Assembly (NCBI GenBank): GCA_020726505.1
Contig: JAHLEZ010000031.1
Coordinates: forward strand, 62,001-126,000
DNA from: Leptodontidium sp. MPI-SDFR-AT-0119
Lineage: Eukaryota > Ascomycota > Leotiomycetes > Helotiales > Leptodontidiaceae
Direction: 5' to 3'
DNA length: 64,000 nucleotides
Shown here one piece after another: positions 53,688 to 64,000 of the stretch. How positions within the stretch are numbered: the stretch's first letter is position 1; each line of letters begins with the position of its first letter. Below the pieces are notes generated by a model that was given only the letters and a program-made list of their open reading frames with translations, did no database searches and was not told the DNA's origin. The position numbers and the translations under genes were made by a program.

Positions 53688-55591
53688 AATTAATAAAAAA
53701 AAATCCTTATTTCTTGGAAGGTCCTAGGGAACCAACTACTTATGTACTATTTTAGAATTACCACTTATCTTCTAGCATTTTCTAGAAAATCAGGTATCAG
53801 AGCACCTCCAGCCACTCTTGGCCTTAATGCCTAAGGCTTCATAAATAAAATCCATTGTAAATATTATACGAGTAACGTGCGGGGTGCTTCGCACTAAGCC
53901 AAAATTGTCAGCCGAGGTACTGATCCGCGTGGCAACCGTACGTGAATTTGCCCGCCAAAGCAGCCACAAGGATAATTACGATTTTCTGTATAGGGGTATG
54001 GCTTAAAGCGTCGGATAGGATCCTTTTATAAAGTATTAGGGATAGCATAGGCTTGGTGGTGGAGCTGTGGTAGAAAAAATCTGTTATGCTATAAAAGGAG
54101 ACCCTTTGCAATCAGGTGTAAGGGCGACGATGTGAATGTGATTTTCTAGTAGGATGGATTCAGGGCGAATCATTAACCCTGTACACCATGCAGGCTGTAT
54201 TTTTGGCCCCTCAAGAAGCTTCCTCGTACCCTTGCCATCTGCACTCCATAATGGCGGTTCCAGTCCATCGCCTTCATTCTTCGTGATTTGAGTGCTGGAT
54301 GACGCTTCTGGGAGGCTTGAGCCTGGGTCTGCGGTGGCTATTCCCCCACCAAAGATCGTCACTTGCTTCGATCCGAGGTACCGACTCGCATGGCGATTTT
54401 GCATGAATCTACACCCCACAGCCGCTACAACGCTGTTGACGATCTCTTGCATAGCAGGGAGGCCTAAGAACTCGGTTAAGATCCTTCTATAGGTTTTGAA
54501 GGCGGTACAAGCTCGGTGGTGCAGCTATAGGAGAGGAAGTCTATTACGCTACAAAAGGAGACACTCTGCAAATCAGGCGTGAGGGCAACGACGCGAACGT
54601 AATTTTTAAGTCGGAGGCAACTAGGGTGTTCGAGAGTGACTATAGAATATAAATTACAAAAACTAAGAGATGTTACGGTGTGCATGGATTTTATGATACT
54701 TGGAGTCAATGTACCAGTTAACGTGCTTCCCTGTGTGCCGAGACGCACGGTGTAGCAAGACAAAAATTGTGAGATTTCATCTCATGCTCTCCCTCATCAG
54801 TTTGCTGTATTATATGTGATGTCCCATGACTCTCCGGCCCTTGGTCCACAGCGTACTCACACAGCGAGCGAAACCGGAAGGTCCTAGTCACTGTCGCCGT
54901 CGATTTGCTCATCGCAAGATCTAACGCTCTAGATTTACCCCCTTGCTGCATCGTCAATATTATCAATTATTCGAATTTCGGGGGCTTGACGGTAAAGCGC
55001 AATGTCAAATGAAATCCGCATCAGGCATCCGAAGGCGATCAGCTTGGTTTTGTTGGAATGAGCGAGTCCGGCCGAGCATTGAGAATGAGGTCTTGTACGG
55101 GTCATGGAGCTCTTTTTATAGCGGCGACCGAGCTAGAACACGTTGGGTTAGCTGACTTCGTGGCCAAGCAGGCTCTCTGTTTGCACCTGGCTTGGCACCA
55201 TTGCAAAGCCACGAGCAAGCGGCCGTGCCCGGGTTTGCCCAGTCAGGTCTTCACCACCTGTCGCCTCGTGAACTAACAGCGGAAGACTTCAAATGGCTTG
55301 CGGCATTTCAACGACGATGAAGCCCTGTCCCAGGGTCCAGTGTGCGGTGCGCCGATGAAATGAGCGACATTGAGCGTCCTTCACGTTGTGTCTGCCTCCG
55401 CCATGCAAGAGGCCAGCCAGCCTGCGCCACGATGTAGCCTCGTGGGCGGCGCCTGCGACCACCACCCCACAACCTTCTCACGATCAGGCCTTCGATGTCT
55501 ACTTCTATTCTGTCGACCTTTGAACCGCAGATCTTGCCCTGGATGCCAATCGAGTCGCGCTTGACATGAGATCGCTTGCGAACCTCCACCC
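53688..55591. other. mostly non-coding region with a diverged tandem duplication
   Basis: Contains the duplication listed at 53905-54610 and the upstream region of the HET-NLR gene. Short frames around 55060-55270 (DFVAKQALCLHLAWHHC) are not recognised. Confidence 0.45.
53905..54610. repeat. diverged direct duplication, unit about 460 bp
   Basis: Words in 53905-54130 recur in the same order at 54363-54610: GAGGTACTGATCCGCGTGGC against GAGGTACCGACTCGCATGGC; GGATCCTTTTATAAAG against GATCCTTCTATAGG; CTATAAAAGGAGACCCTTTG against CTACAAAAGGAGACACTCTG; GTGTAAGGGCGACGATG against GCGTGAGGGCAACGACG. Minus-strand open frames through the units (RHASRYLGSKQV, IVALTPDCKGSPFIA) suggest it was once coding. 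Family not recognised. Confidence 0.65.
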
Positions 55592-58500
55592 ATGGCTCTC
55601 ATACGCCTGTTGCAGCGCACGCCCGACGGCGAGATCGTCTTTCGCAAACCTACCAGCGGCGATATCCCTCCCTACGCAATACTCTCTCACACTTGGGGAG
55701 ATGAAGAGGTCATATTCGAGGATATGGAAGCTGGCGCGGACATGAGCAAGACTATGAGCAAGGCTGGGTGGAGGAAGATACAGTTCTGCGCGAAGCAGGC
55801 TGCAGCCGATGGACTACAATACTTCTGGGTCGATACTTGCTGCATCGATAAGAAGAATGCGGTCGGGCTCGGTGCGGCGATCAATTCTATGTTTCGGTGG
55901 TATCAGAACGGTGCGCGCTGCTACGTTTACCTCTCAGATGTCTCCAAACCTGATACCGGAGCGGACGACCAGAGCGCATGGGAAGAGGCTTTCAGTAAGA
56001 GTCGATGGTTCACTCGAGGCTGGACGCTTCAAGAGCTCATCGCGCCAAGGCTGGTTGACTTCTTCAGCTTGGAGGGTGAGCGACTTGGGAGCAAGTTGTC
56101 GCTTGAGTCTATGATACATGAGATCACGGGCATCGCGAAGAATGCTCTCCGAGGCGATGGATTGGCGGATTTCAGCATCAAAGAGCGGAGGTCCTGGGCA
56201 GAGCGCCGCAATACTACGATTGAAGAGGATGAAGCGTATTGCTTAATCGGGGTCTTCGATGTCTCTATGGTGCCAAACTATGGGGAGAGAAGGGACCAGG
56301 CATTCAGGCGGCTGGAGGAAGAGATCCACAAGTTGTACAAGGGTAAGCTGCTTGTTTAGATGTGCTGCCTAAAGCAATGAAACTCACTAGCACAGGTGTC
56401 AATTTCGAACAGTTTGCCATAGGCCTCGACCTCGCGTCATTTCCTGAAGCTGCACAGTTTGTTGCCAGAGAGAAGGAGTTGTTGAAGATGCACGAGCTAC
56501 TTCATGGTCATAGTAATCGAGCCTGTGTCGTCCTACATGGTCTTGGGGGCATAGGAAAGACTCAGCTGGCGATCAAATACATTAGGCGACACAAGGAGAA
56601 ATACACAGCGATATTCTGGTTGAATGCGAACGATGAGGATTCTCTCAAGCTTAGCTTTCGAGACGTCGCTCAGCAGGTGTTGAAGTATCATCCTTCGACT
56701 AGTCTGCTCGCTGGCGTAGACTTGGACAACCTCGATCAAGTAGTGTATACGGTCAAGGCCTGGCTTGATCTGCAGAAGAACACACGCTGGCTAATGATCT
56801 ATGACAATTATGACAACCCCAAGACACCTAGCAACCTCGACCGCTTGGCAGTTGATATACGCCAATTCCTCCCCCGGTCTGACCAGGGCTCAATCATCAT
56901 TACGACGCGATCTTCGCGAGTCAGCCAAGGTCGTCGCGTCCATGTTCAGAAGTTGCTGGATATTAAGGAGGGCCTTAAGATCCTGTCGAACACCTCAGGA
57001 CGGAAGGATATTATAGAAGGTATGTCATTTGCCATATAACTTTCAGATGATACTGACAAGACAGACCCTGGCGCCATAGAGCTTGTTAAGGAACTAGACG
57101 GCCTGCCTCTTGCTCTGTCCACGGCAGGTGTATACCTGGAGCACGTGTCGATGACCTTGTCAGATTATCTTCGGCTCTATAAGGCGTCGTGGTTGAAGCT
57201 CCAGACCACGAGCCCACAACTAGAATCTTATGAAGATCGCTCACTATATACGACATGGCAGATCACCTTCGATCGGATCCAACAACAGAACCCGGCGTCG
57301 GCAAGCCTGCTTAAACTGTGGGCATATTTTGATCGACAGGATGTATGGTTCGAACTCCTTCGATATGCAAACGCCCCGGCCGATCGATGGATACAGGAGC
57401 TCACGAAAGACGAATTGAACTTTAATGAAGCCGTTGCTCTACTGTGTAGCTTCGGGCTGGTTGATGTAAATAGGGTTCTTCAACAGCATTTCGAGCCTGG
57501 AGGGTATAGCGTGCACAGCTGTGTGCACTCATGGACGGTATTTGTGCTTAACAAAGAGTGGGACGAGGGTCTTGCACGGCTGGCGTTATGTTGCGTCGCT
57601 TCGAAGGTTCCCATGAGAGATGAAACAGACTCGTGGATGTTACAACGGCGGCTGCTTCAGCATGCTGTCAGGCAAGAGCAGGCTATACTTGAAGACAAGG
57701 TGGATATGGAGGGAATGGAATGGGCTTTGCATGACCTAGGCATGCTCTTCTCGAACCAAGGCCAGCTGGCAGAAGCGGAGAAGATGTACGTTCGGGCCCT
57801 GCAAGGCTACGAGGAGGCCCTTGGACCGAAGCACACATCGACACTGCAGACGGTCAACAACCTAGGCAACCTCTACGCCGACCAAGGCAAGCTGGCGGAA
57901 GCAGAGGTGATGTATACCCGGGCGCTGCAAGGCAACGAGGAGGCACTTGGACCGAAGCACACATCGACACTCGATACAGTCCACAACCTAGGCACCCTCT
58001 ACAAGAACCAAGGCAAGCTGGCAGAAGCAGAGGCGATGTACGTTCGGGCCCTGCAAGGCTACGAGGAGGCCCTTGGACCGAAGCACACATCGACACTGCA
58101 GACGGTCAACAACCTAGGCGCCCTCTACGCCGACCAAGGCAAGCTGGCGGAAGCAGAGGTGATGTACACCCGGGCGCTGCAAGGCTACGAGGAGGCCCTT
58201 GGACCGAAGCACACATCGACACTCGATACGGTCAACAACCTAGGCTCCCTCTACAAGAACCAAGGCAAGCTAGCGGAAGCAGAGGTGATGTACACCCGGG
58301 CGCTGCAAGGCAAAGAGGAGTCCCTTGGACCGAAGCACACATCGACACTCGATACAGTCCACAACCTAGGCACCCTCTACAAGAACCAAGGCAAGCTGGC
58401 AGAAGCAGAGGCGATGTACGTTCGGGCCCTGCAAGGCAAAGAGGAGGCCCTTGGACCGAAGCACACATCGACACTGCAGACGGTCAACAACTTAGGCGCC

Positions 58501-59040
58501 CTCTACGCCGACCAAGGCAAGCTGGCGGAAGCAGAGGTGATGTACACCCGGGCGCTGCAAGGCAAAGAGGAGGCCCTTGGACCGAAGCACACAAGGACAC
58601 TGCAGACGGTCAACAACCTAGGCAACCTCTACGCCGACCAAGGCAAGCTGGCGGAAGCAGAGGTGATGTATACCCGGGCGCTGCAAGGCAACGAGGAGGC
58701 ACTTGGACCGAAGCACACATCGACACTCGATACGGTCAACAACCTAGGCGCCCTCTACGCCGACCAAGGCAAGCTAGCGGAAGCAGAGGCGATGTACACC
58801 CGGGCGCTGCAAGGCTACGAGGAGGCACTTGGCCCTCAACTTGTGCTGTCATATTTACCAGCGTTGAGTACCATGTTCGTGTTTGGTGATCTCCTCTCAC
58901 AGACAGGTCGGAAAGATATGGCGAAGGAAATGTACAATCGGGCGTTGTCTGGATACTCAACCATTCAAGGACCCTCCTCGAAATGGTGTAGGCAGCTTGA
59001 AGATCGGCTTCAAGCGTTGCAAGTTGTTTCTATCGAGTAG
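55592..59040 (+). CDS. HET - NB-ARC - TPR NLR-like protein
   Basis: Three exons (55592-56342, 56396-57019, 57065-59040; GT-AG introns of 53 and 45 nt) give about 1116 residues. HET domain at residues 28-150 (YAILSHTWGDEEVIFEDM; YFWVDTCCIDK; WFTRGWTLQELIAP). NB-ARC follows, with the Walker A loop GLGGIGKTQLA (about 300), Walker B-like TRWLMIYDNYD, SIIITTRSSR and GLPLAL. The C-terminus carries nine 42-residue TPR units (about 678-1050), eight of them nearly identical: NNLG.LYADQGKLAEAEVMYT and so on. It fits cytosolic NLRs of fungal heterokaryon incompatibility, where ligand binding by the repeats drives NB-ARC assembly and the HET domain triggers cell death. For intron 2 an alternative acceptor at 57046 is also in frame and adds six residues. 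No defect was seen. Confidence 0.93.
57725..58840 (+). repeat. nine tandem TPR-coding repeats, 126-bp unit
   Basis: The unit is 126 bp or 42 residues; eight of the nine units differ mainly at a few codons. Units 2 and 8 encode the same residues, and units 3 and 6 differ at one. Variable residues: N/H before NLG; N/T/A/S after NLG; AD or KN before QG; V/A and T/V flanking MY; N/Y/K in QGxEE; Q/D after STL. The framework (QGKLAEAE, RALQG, LGPKHT) is fixed. Confidence 0.93.
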
Positions 59041-59281
59041 TCGAAAGCATGCCAAGATGAGTTTATCGAGATGTCAGCGCCAAAGTCGATATCTCTTAAG
59101 CAGAACTCCGCAAGCTGGGAAGGCGACTAAATATTGTATAAGGGCCAAGGTTTCTTTCTCACTATTGTACTATTAATATACATTTATTGATCTAACTAGA
59201 GAATAGACCAAACCTCTCGTCTAACTTCTTATTTAGAATCGAGCACAACTCTACCGTTATAAGCTCGTAGAGTATTTTGTA
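59041..59281. other. 3' flank of the HET-NLR gene
   Basis: AT-rich, no feature. The TA at 59280-59281 is the target of the mariner insertion. Confidence 0.5.
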
Positions 59282-60615
59282 AGAGTTGCGGCCATTGCTC
59301 CCGGGCACCTTAAGCGAGGTCTGCCCCGCATCCAAATTTCTAGTACCTTCTCTTGAAATATCTATATCTTTATGATTCTCTTATAGAATATCTTCAAACT
59401 CGAAATGGACTCTCAACTTTACTCTCCCTCTTGGCGAAAGGCACCTCAGAGCGAATGGAGCACTCCTGCGCGGTCAACAGTACGATCTTTATGGAAAGCT
59501 GGAAATTCGGTTCCCGAGATTAAGCGACAAACAGGTGTACCACGAACTACGATACAACGATGGATTCAAGCTAAATCATCTCGTACTCAACGGAAAGGGA
59601 AAGCCATGAAGCAAAACTTGATATCTAATCGTTTGATTCGTCGAATTATTCGCTACGTAGCAAAAAATTGGTCGACTCGTCGGTTATCTCTCGAGGTGGT
59701 CAAAGCTCACTTGAATATTCAAGCTTCGGTCCGTACAATTCGACGAGCACTACGCCGTGCAGGCTATCGAAGATGTATAGCTTGTCCAAGGCCCTTTATC
59801 TCTCGAAAGCAAGCTAAAAAACGGCTTGATTTCGCGTTTTCGCATCGCTGGTGGGGTACTTCGGATTGGGCAGCAAGTCAACCGAATGGAGGGGATTGGA
59901 GAAAGGTTATTTGGAGTGATGAGTCTATATTCGAGCTTGGAAAGACTAGTCGAATCTGGGTTACTCGAAGGGTCGATGAAATGCGCTGTCCTGATTGTAT
60001 TAAATCCGTTTATCGATCAGGACGAGTATCAGTAATGATCTAGGGAGCTCTTGGCTGGGATTGGAAATCGAAATTAGTCTTTTTAGAGAAGGAACCAGGG
60101 GCAAAGGGAATCAACTCGAAAGCCTACCTTCATCAGGTACTCGAACCGGTTGTTTTCCCGAAGTTTGACGAACTAGGACCTGAGTATATCTTCATGGAAG
60201 ACGGAGCTAAGGTTCATTTGGGATATGCTCGATTACCTCGACTCGAGCACGGCATTCGAGGGTTTAATTGGCCTCCTTCTTCACCTGATTTAAACCCAAT
60301 CGAAAAGGTTTGGCGATGGATGAAAGAAGAGCTAAAGAAATTGCCGTTTGTGCCGACTTCTCTCGACAAGTTAAAAGTAGAGATCCAAAGCTTTGGGACC
60401 AAGTCGATCCACGTGACTTTCGGCCTTATACCGAGAGATTGACTTGTAAATTAGAGGATGTAATTAAAGTAAAGGGTCTAGCTACTGTTCATTAAAATAC
60501 TGTTTTAATTTCGAGTCAATTTTATTAATTTTTGATTGTGTTGTGATTTCTTGAATATTGAGTCTGATTTTGATGGGGCTCGCTTAAGGTACCCGGGAGC
60601 AATGGCCGCAACTCT
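59282..60615 (+). mobile_element. Tc1/mariner-type element copy 2
   Basis: 1334 bp with inverted ends AGAGTTGCGGCCATTGCTCC (59282...) and its complement ending at 60615, and TA on both sides (59280-59281, 60616-60617). It is the same family as 22291-24120: the TIRs share AGAGTT..GGCCATTGCTC and the transposases are closely similar. One transposase gene on the plus strand, inactivated by a stop and a 1-bp deletion. Confidence 0.93.
59405..60495 (+). pseudogene. Tc1/mariner DDE transposase with TAG and 1-bp deletion
   Basis: The start MDSQLYSPSWRKAPQSEWST leads to an HTH (VPEIKRQTGVPRTTIQRWIQ), then RRALRRAGYRRCIACPRPF and the first Asp (VIWSDESIFELGK). A TAG at 60041-60043 replaces the Trp of VMIWGA, which copy 1 retains. 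The frame continues with YIFMEDGAKVHLG (second Asp) and WPPSSPDLNPIEKVWRW (third). Near 60388 one A is missing in CCAAAGCTTTGG, relative to EIQKLWDQVDP in copy 1, and the true C-terminus (LEDVIKVKGLATVH) is in the next frame. The two lesions make it inactive, although all DDE/D motifs are visible. Confidence 0.92.
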
Positions 60616-61553
60616 TACTTATGGTAAGGCAAGTGCGAACACCGAGCTTGCTTGGCATAAATTCTGCTAGTCTAAAAGCAATCTAGCGCAGACGCCGCTA
60701 TCCCATGGAGCGGCATCGCTTACGACTTTTAGCGCAAAAAAGTGTAGGGGTCGCATCCAGCGCAATGTTACGAATAAATATAAATAAAACGCACAGAGAC
60801 TTAAAGCAGCTTCGAAACTGCGAAATAATCTGACCAGTTTGTTTTTATCGATTTGTTAAGGGTGAGTTGTGCTGCTTTGCGATGGAAGTCTTTCTTAGCC
60901 GAAGGCCAAACGACGCTAAAAGTCGATTGCGCCGCTCCATGGGATAGAAGTCCACATTTGACGCGGATTTGACGCTACCCTTTCCCTACTCGACGAAACT
61001 TCCTCCTCTCAGCCACACAAAGCTCATTGTCTTTAAATGCCTGGTGCAGTTCTTATTTAATATTACGCTTCGGCATAAATCCTCCTAAATTTGAATAGCT
61101 AGCGATGTCCACCCGGGTGTAGCAGGGGGTTGAATCTCGGGTAAAAAATCTTACACTGAGTAAACCGACGACGGCGACGACCAAAACGTTCAGATTTTAC
61201 TTATTGTGTAAGGATCGTATAGACAAAATACTAGGGAATCATAGTTTATCACCAATAGAACGGTAAATTAAAAGGACAGAGCATGAGATGTGATTGCACA
61301 AAATTCGTCTCGTGACACCGTGCGTCTCGCTACGTAGGGACAGACGTTAATTGTTTCGGCACGTTGGGTTTTAGTTGAGGATTGAAAGAAGAAGTGATTG
61401 CAGCATGCTTAATTGACTGGAACTAGGTTCCTCCACGGGATTATATACATGTGGGCACGTGACTATAATACACTTTACTCAGAGACCAGGATTGCCTAAC
61501 CAACAGTTTTCCGCTACGCAGGGATGGACGTTATATATGAAAAGGAACACAGT
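60616..61553. other. no gene; imperfect inverted repeat
   Basis: 60691-60735 (GCTATCCCATGGAGCGGC ... GACTTTTAGCGC) is mirrored by 60911-60946 (CGCTAAAAGTCG ... GCCGCTCCATGGGATA). It may be a decayed short MITE. No coding sense. Confidence 0.45.
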
Positions 61554-61860
61554 CTATCTTGTTGAACGCACAAACCTTGGTTCTCGAAGCTTGAAGCCGT
61601 GCACTGTCTGTACATGGCCTTTAAAAGCCTGCACGTGTTTGAGAATAAGCCCCCGAGACTTACGCGTTGGGGAACAACACTCTATCCTTGCTTGTCCTGC
61701 GGATCTTTTCCTGAGGTGATTACGTTCAACATGATCCGTCATCTTTGAAGTGCGGTAAAAGGAACCCATCCTTTCTCCGTAGCCCCTCGATTCGACCCCA
61801 AAACAGAACAGATACTAAGTCTTGCCACAGACGAGGGGAAAGACAGGAGCGATAGGTCCA
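61554..61860 (-). pseudogene. relic of a second DUF3435 gene, 3' end
   Basis: The minus strand reads SKMTDHVERNHLRKRSAGQA, RGLILKHVQAFKGHVQTVHG, and further upstream in another frame YLFCFGVESRGYGERM. These align one-to-one with the end of the neighbouring gene (CIFCIGNEALSYGQRT; SHMWDHVENIHLRNVPAEQR; AEGLILDGVMLFKNHVATVH). The first Cys/His finger is damaged. It is a duplicated and decayed C-terminus next to the intact gene. Confidence 0.8.
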
Positions 61861-62050
61861 ACATCAGGAGACAAAGACGGTAGCGTGAGGCGACCTCACT
61901 ATAGCCGCAGAGAGCCTCCATCAGCTCGACGGTCTCAACGCAGGGGTTGACAGCGTCCCTAAAAAGATTGCATTCTCTGAACCGGAGGGAAATCTTTGAC
62001 AGCTCCCAATAGTATATACCCGAAGAAGTGAAGTCGCAAGATGAGAATGA

Positions 62051-64000
62051 TTAACGAGGAAACACGTTAGGTCGGAGGCGGACCTCGTGGACTGTCGCCA
62101 CATGATTCTTGAAGAGCATCACGCCGTCAAGTATTAACCCCTCAGCCTTGCAGATAGGGTGGTGACAGATGATTCGCTGCTCTGCTGGCACGTTACGCAA
62201 GTGAATATTCTCGACATGGTCCCACATGTGCGAAGGCCGGCGGAATTTACGCGTTCGTTGGCCATACGAGAGCGCCTCGTTGCCGATACAAAATATGCAC
62301 TGAGTCTTTTCGAAGACGAGGGGAAACTTACTAGCCGGTGGGAGGGGATCGAGAGCCGGAGTAGGCGCAGGGGCGCAAATAGGAGATTGTCCCTTGAGAG
62401 GATTCTTGCAGGTTGGAGAGGGTCGTCGCTGGCGAGTCATGAGTTCTTTTCGCGAGGCGAGCGCGATCTGGAGGTTAACAGCAGAGACCTTTCGAGCAAC
62501 GATGGCTTGAGGACTAAGGTTCTTGGAGAGATCGCAAAGGACTAGCTGCAATCGTGTCCGTTCTTCGAGCTGATGTTCGATAATAGGCTCGGCTTCCTCC
62601 TCTGCCACGGTCTCGTTCAGCGGCCTGTTCAACTGCCTCTTCATCATCTCGTTATGGATATAATAGAAGTAATCCTTCCTGTGTTCAGCCTCAAGCTCAT
62701 CTTCCAGGCTCTTCGTCGCAGCCTTAAGCTGCTGGCCGAGTTTCTTGTGGGCCTCCCTGACCTCCTTGGGGGCTCGATTGATGAACGTGTAGTCCCACTT
62801 GATCCTGGTATGTGACTCTTTGAATTCTCGCTCAAGGACGACAATCTCTGGATCCGCGGCGAGGAGTCGATCCATCACTTCACGGGGGACTTCTTTCGGA
62901 GCGCCAGGGTTGCATCGAATACTCATGTGGGTAAAGGCCCGGGTCAGCCCATCATCAGTGATATCGCTCTCGAGATAGGCGTCTTGCACATTGAATCTCA
63001 CTGCTTGATTGTTGTATGCCTCGTTGAAGACTCCCGTCAAGGGATTATGTCTCATGACTTGATCCCGTACAGCGTCGGAGGCCTTACCTAAACCATCTGT
63101 TAGCCTTGAGAAGTTGGCAATGTGACAGGATACATACCATCGATAGCATTCGCACAGCCTCGGCGGAAACAGTAGCTCGTCAGCCTGTCTTCAAAGCCCG
63201 CGTCTCGCCCAAGACGGTTCAGGTAGAAGGCATACTTCGAGTAGGGCATGGGTTCGGTCTTCGATTTCACCCAGCCGTTCGTGGTCCAGACTGACCTCCG
63301 AAAGACAGGTCGCTTGAGCCATTCCGGCTTCCAATGGACCTTCATCGCCTTTATGTTCTGACTCCCCAGGTCCGTGGCAAAGAAGGGCTCAGCCGACGTG
63401 TAGCCATCGACGAGGACCGCGTTATCACGGATCGCACGGGTCAAGATATGGGAGATCGGGCAAAGGATAGGGAGGGGATTCTCCCTAAAGAGGAAGGTCG
63501 TGCTATGAGGATTGAGTTAGCTAGGGTTCGAGGTAGCTCGGAAGCGCAACATACGGTTTGGGCTTGTTATCCACCCCTTTGTGATTCCGTAAGTGGACTT
63601 CCATGGCCAATAGGTCTCTCTCTCCCCGCTTCGGGTTCTGTACGATCCAGAGACAGATGTCCTCATAACAGAGCGCCTTGTACTGCCGCTTGACCTCCTC
63701 GAACTCGCTAAGCTTGGCGGCGTCCAAGTTCTGGCGCAGAGGCTCTCCACACTCGTCGATCTCGGTCGTGTAGCACTTGTCCGTATCCTCTGTCATGGTG
63801 ACATCTGTCCTGTCGCTGTTGTAGCCGCTATCTGAGCCGGAGTACTCGTCCATGTCTTCGTCGGGGGTGCCGTCATCGCTTCTATCATCCTCAGAGTCGA
63901 ATATCATATCGTCGTCGGATCCAGGGCCATCGTCGGCGTTGCTGTCATCGTCGCACTCGGTCTCGCCATCAATGTCGGCATCACTATCCTCGTCGTGATC
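62051..64000 (-). CDS. DUF3435 tyrosine-recombinase-like protein (partial, N-terminus beyond window)
   Basis: Exons 63555-64000 (open at the edge), 63138-63502 and 62051-63087. The introns (52 and 50 nt) have GTATGT donors and CTAAC branch sites. About 615 residues are visible. An acidic N-terminal stretch precedes LCYEDICLWIVQNPKRGERD and LLAMEVHLRNHKGVDNKPKP. After the splice come TFLFRENPLPILCPISHIL, GYTSAEPFFATDLGSQ, and YAFYLNRLGRDAGFEDRLTS with YCFRRGCANAIDG, whose Arg is the expected catalytic residue. QVMRHNPLTGVFNEAYNNQA supplies the His and Tyr region. A coiled, charged segment and two C-terminal Cys/His fingers (CIFC...H....H; CHHPICKAEG...H) follow. DUF3435 proteins are tyrosine recombinases; some are Starship captains. 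No stop or frameshift in the visible part. Confidence 0.88.

Noticed and set aside
57854..58960. Open frames on the minus strand across the TPR repeats
   Set aside because: They are mirror frames of the repetitive coding strand and repeat with the same period.

Overview
This window is fungal nuclear DNA, most likely from a filamentous ascomycete. The genes carry short GT-AG introns (about 40-60 nt), and they include a Zn2Cys6 regulator, a HET-domain NLR, a PTH11-like/rhodopsin-domain membrane protein, an Aim6-like protein and a DUF3435 gene. The mobile-element set (LINEs, Tc1/mariner, Copia, MITEs) is also typical. Leotiomycetes would fit the gene mix, but the sequence does not prove it. No rRNA, tRNA or CRISPR was recognised.

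Layout. 0-2 kb: an intact aldehyde dehydrogenase. 2-9.3 kb: a degenerate CAGCC-rich repeat, then a nested block of LINEs on the minus strand. Family A elements have (TG)n tails, and a 5'-truncated family B LINE with an (AAT)n tail is inserted inside one of them, flanked by a 13-bp target duplication. 9.3-11.4 kb: unassigned. 11.4-14.2 kb: a sugar-transporter 3' relic and a complete Zn2Cys6 transcription factor with a mariner-type MITE just upstream. 16-24.5 kb: a dense island with a 985-bp TA-flanked MITE, a near-complete family B LINE, a Tc1/mariner element carrying another insertion, and two hairpin MITEs. 24.6-47 kb: mainly single-copy genes (a DUF3632-like protein, bZIP, Aim6-like, a secreted beta-propeller, a rhodopsin-domain membrane protein, an MFS transporter, a small secreted protein) mixed with relics (kinase-like, SET, SDR, ferric reductase). 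47.9-53.7 kb: a WD40-repeat NLR-type gene remnant split by a full-length Copia element with identical LTRs and a 5-bp target duplication. 55.6-59 kb: a HET-NB-ARC-TPR NLR with near-identical TPR units. 59.3-60.6 kb: a second Tc1/mariner copy. 61.5-64 kb: a DUF3435 tyrosine-recombinase-like gene running off the right edge, with a decayed copy of its 3' end downstream.

The points of most interest are the allorecognition-type NLR genes and the DUF3435 recombinase. DUF3435 proteins include the captains of Starship giant mobile elements, and this one reads leftward into a region rich in accessory genes, NLRs and a ferric-reductase relic, which are classes often carried by Starships. That link is a hypothesis; no Starship boundary is visible. 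Several stop codons in the LINE and mariner copies are TGG to TAG or CAA to TAA changes, as expected from mild repeat-induced point mutation (RIP).
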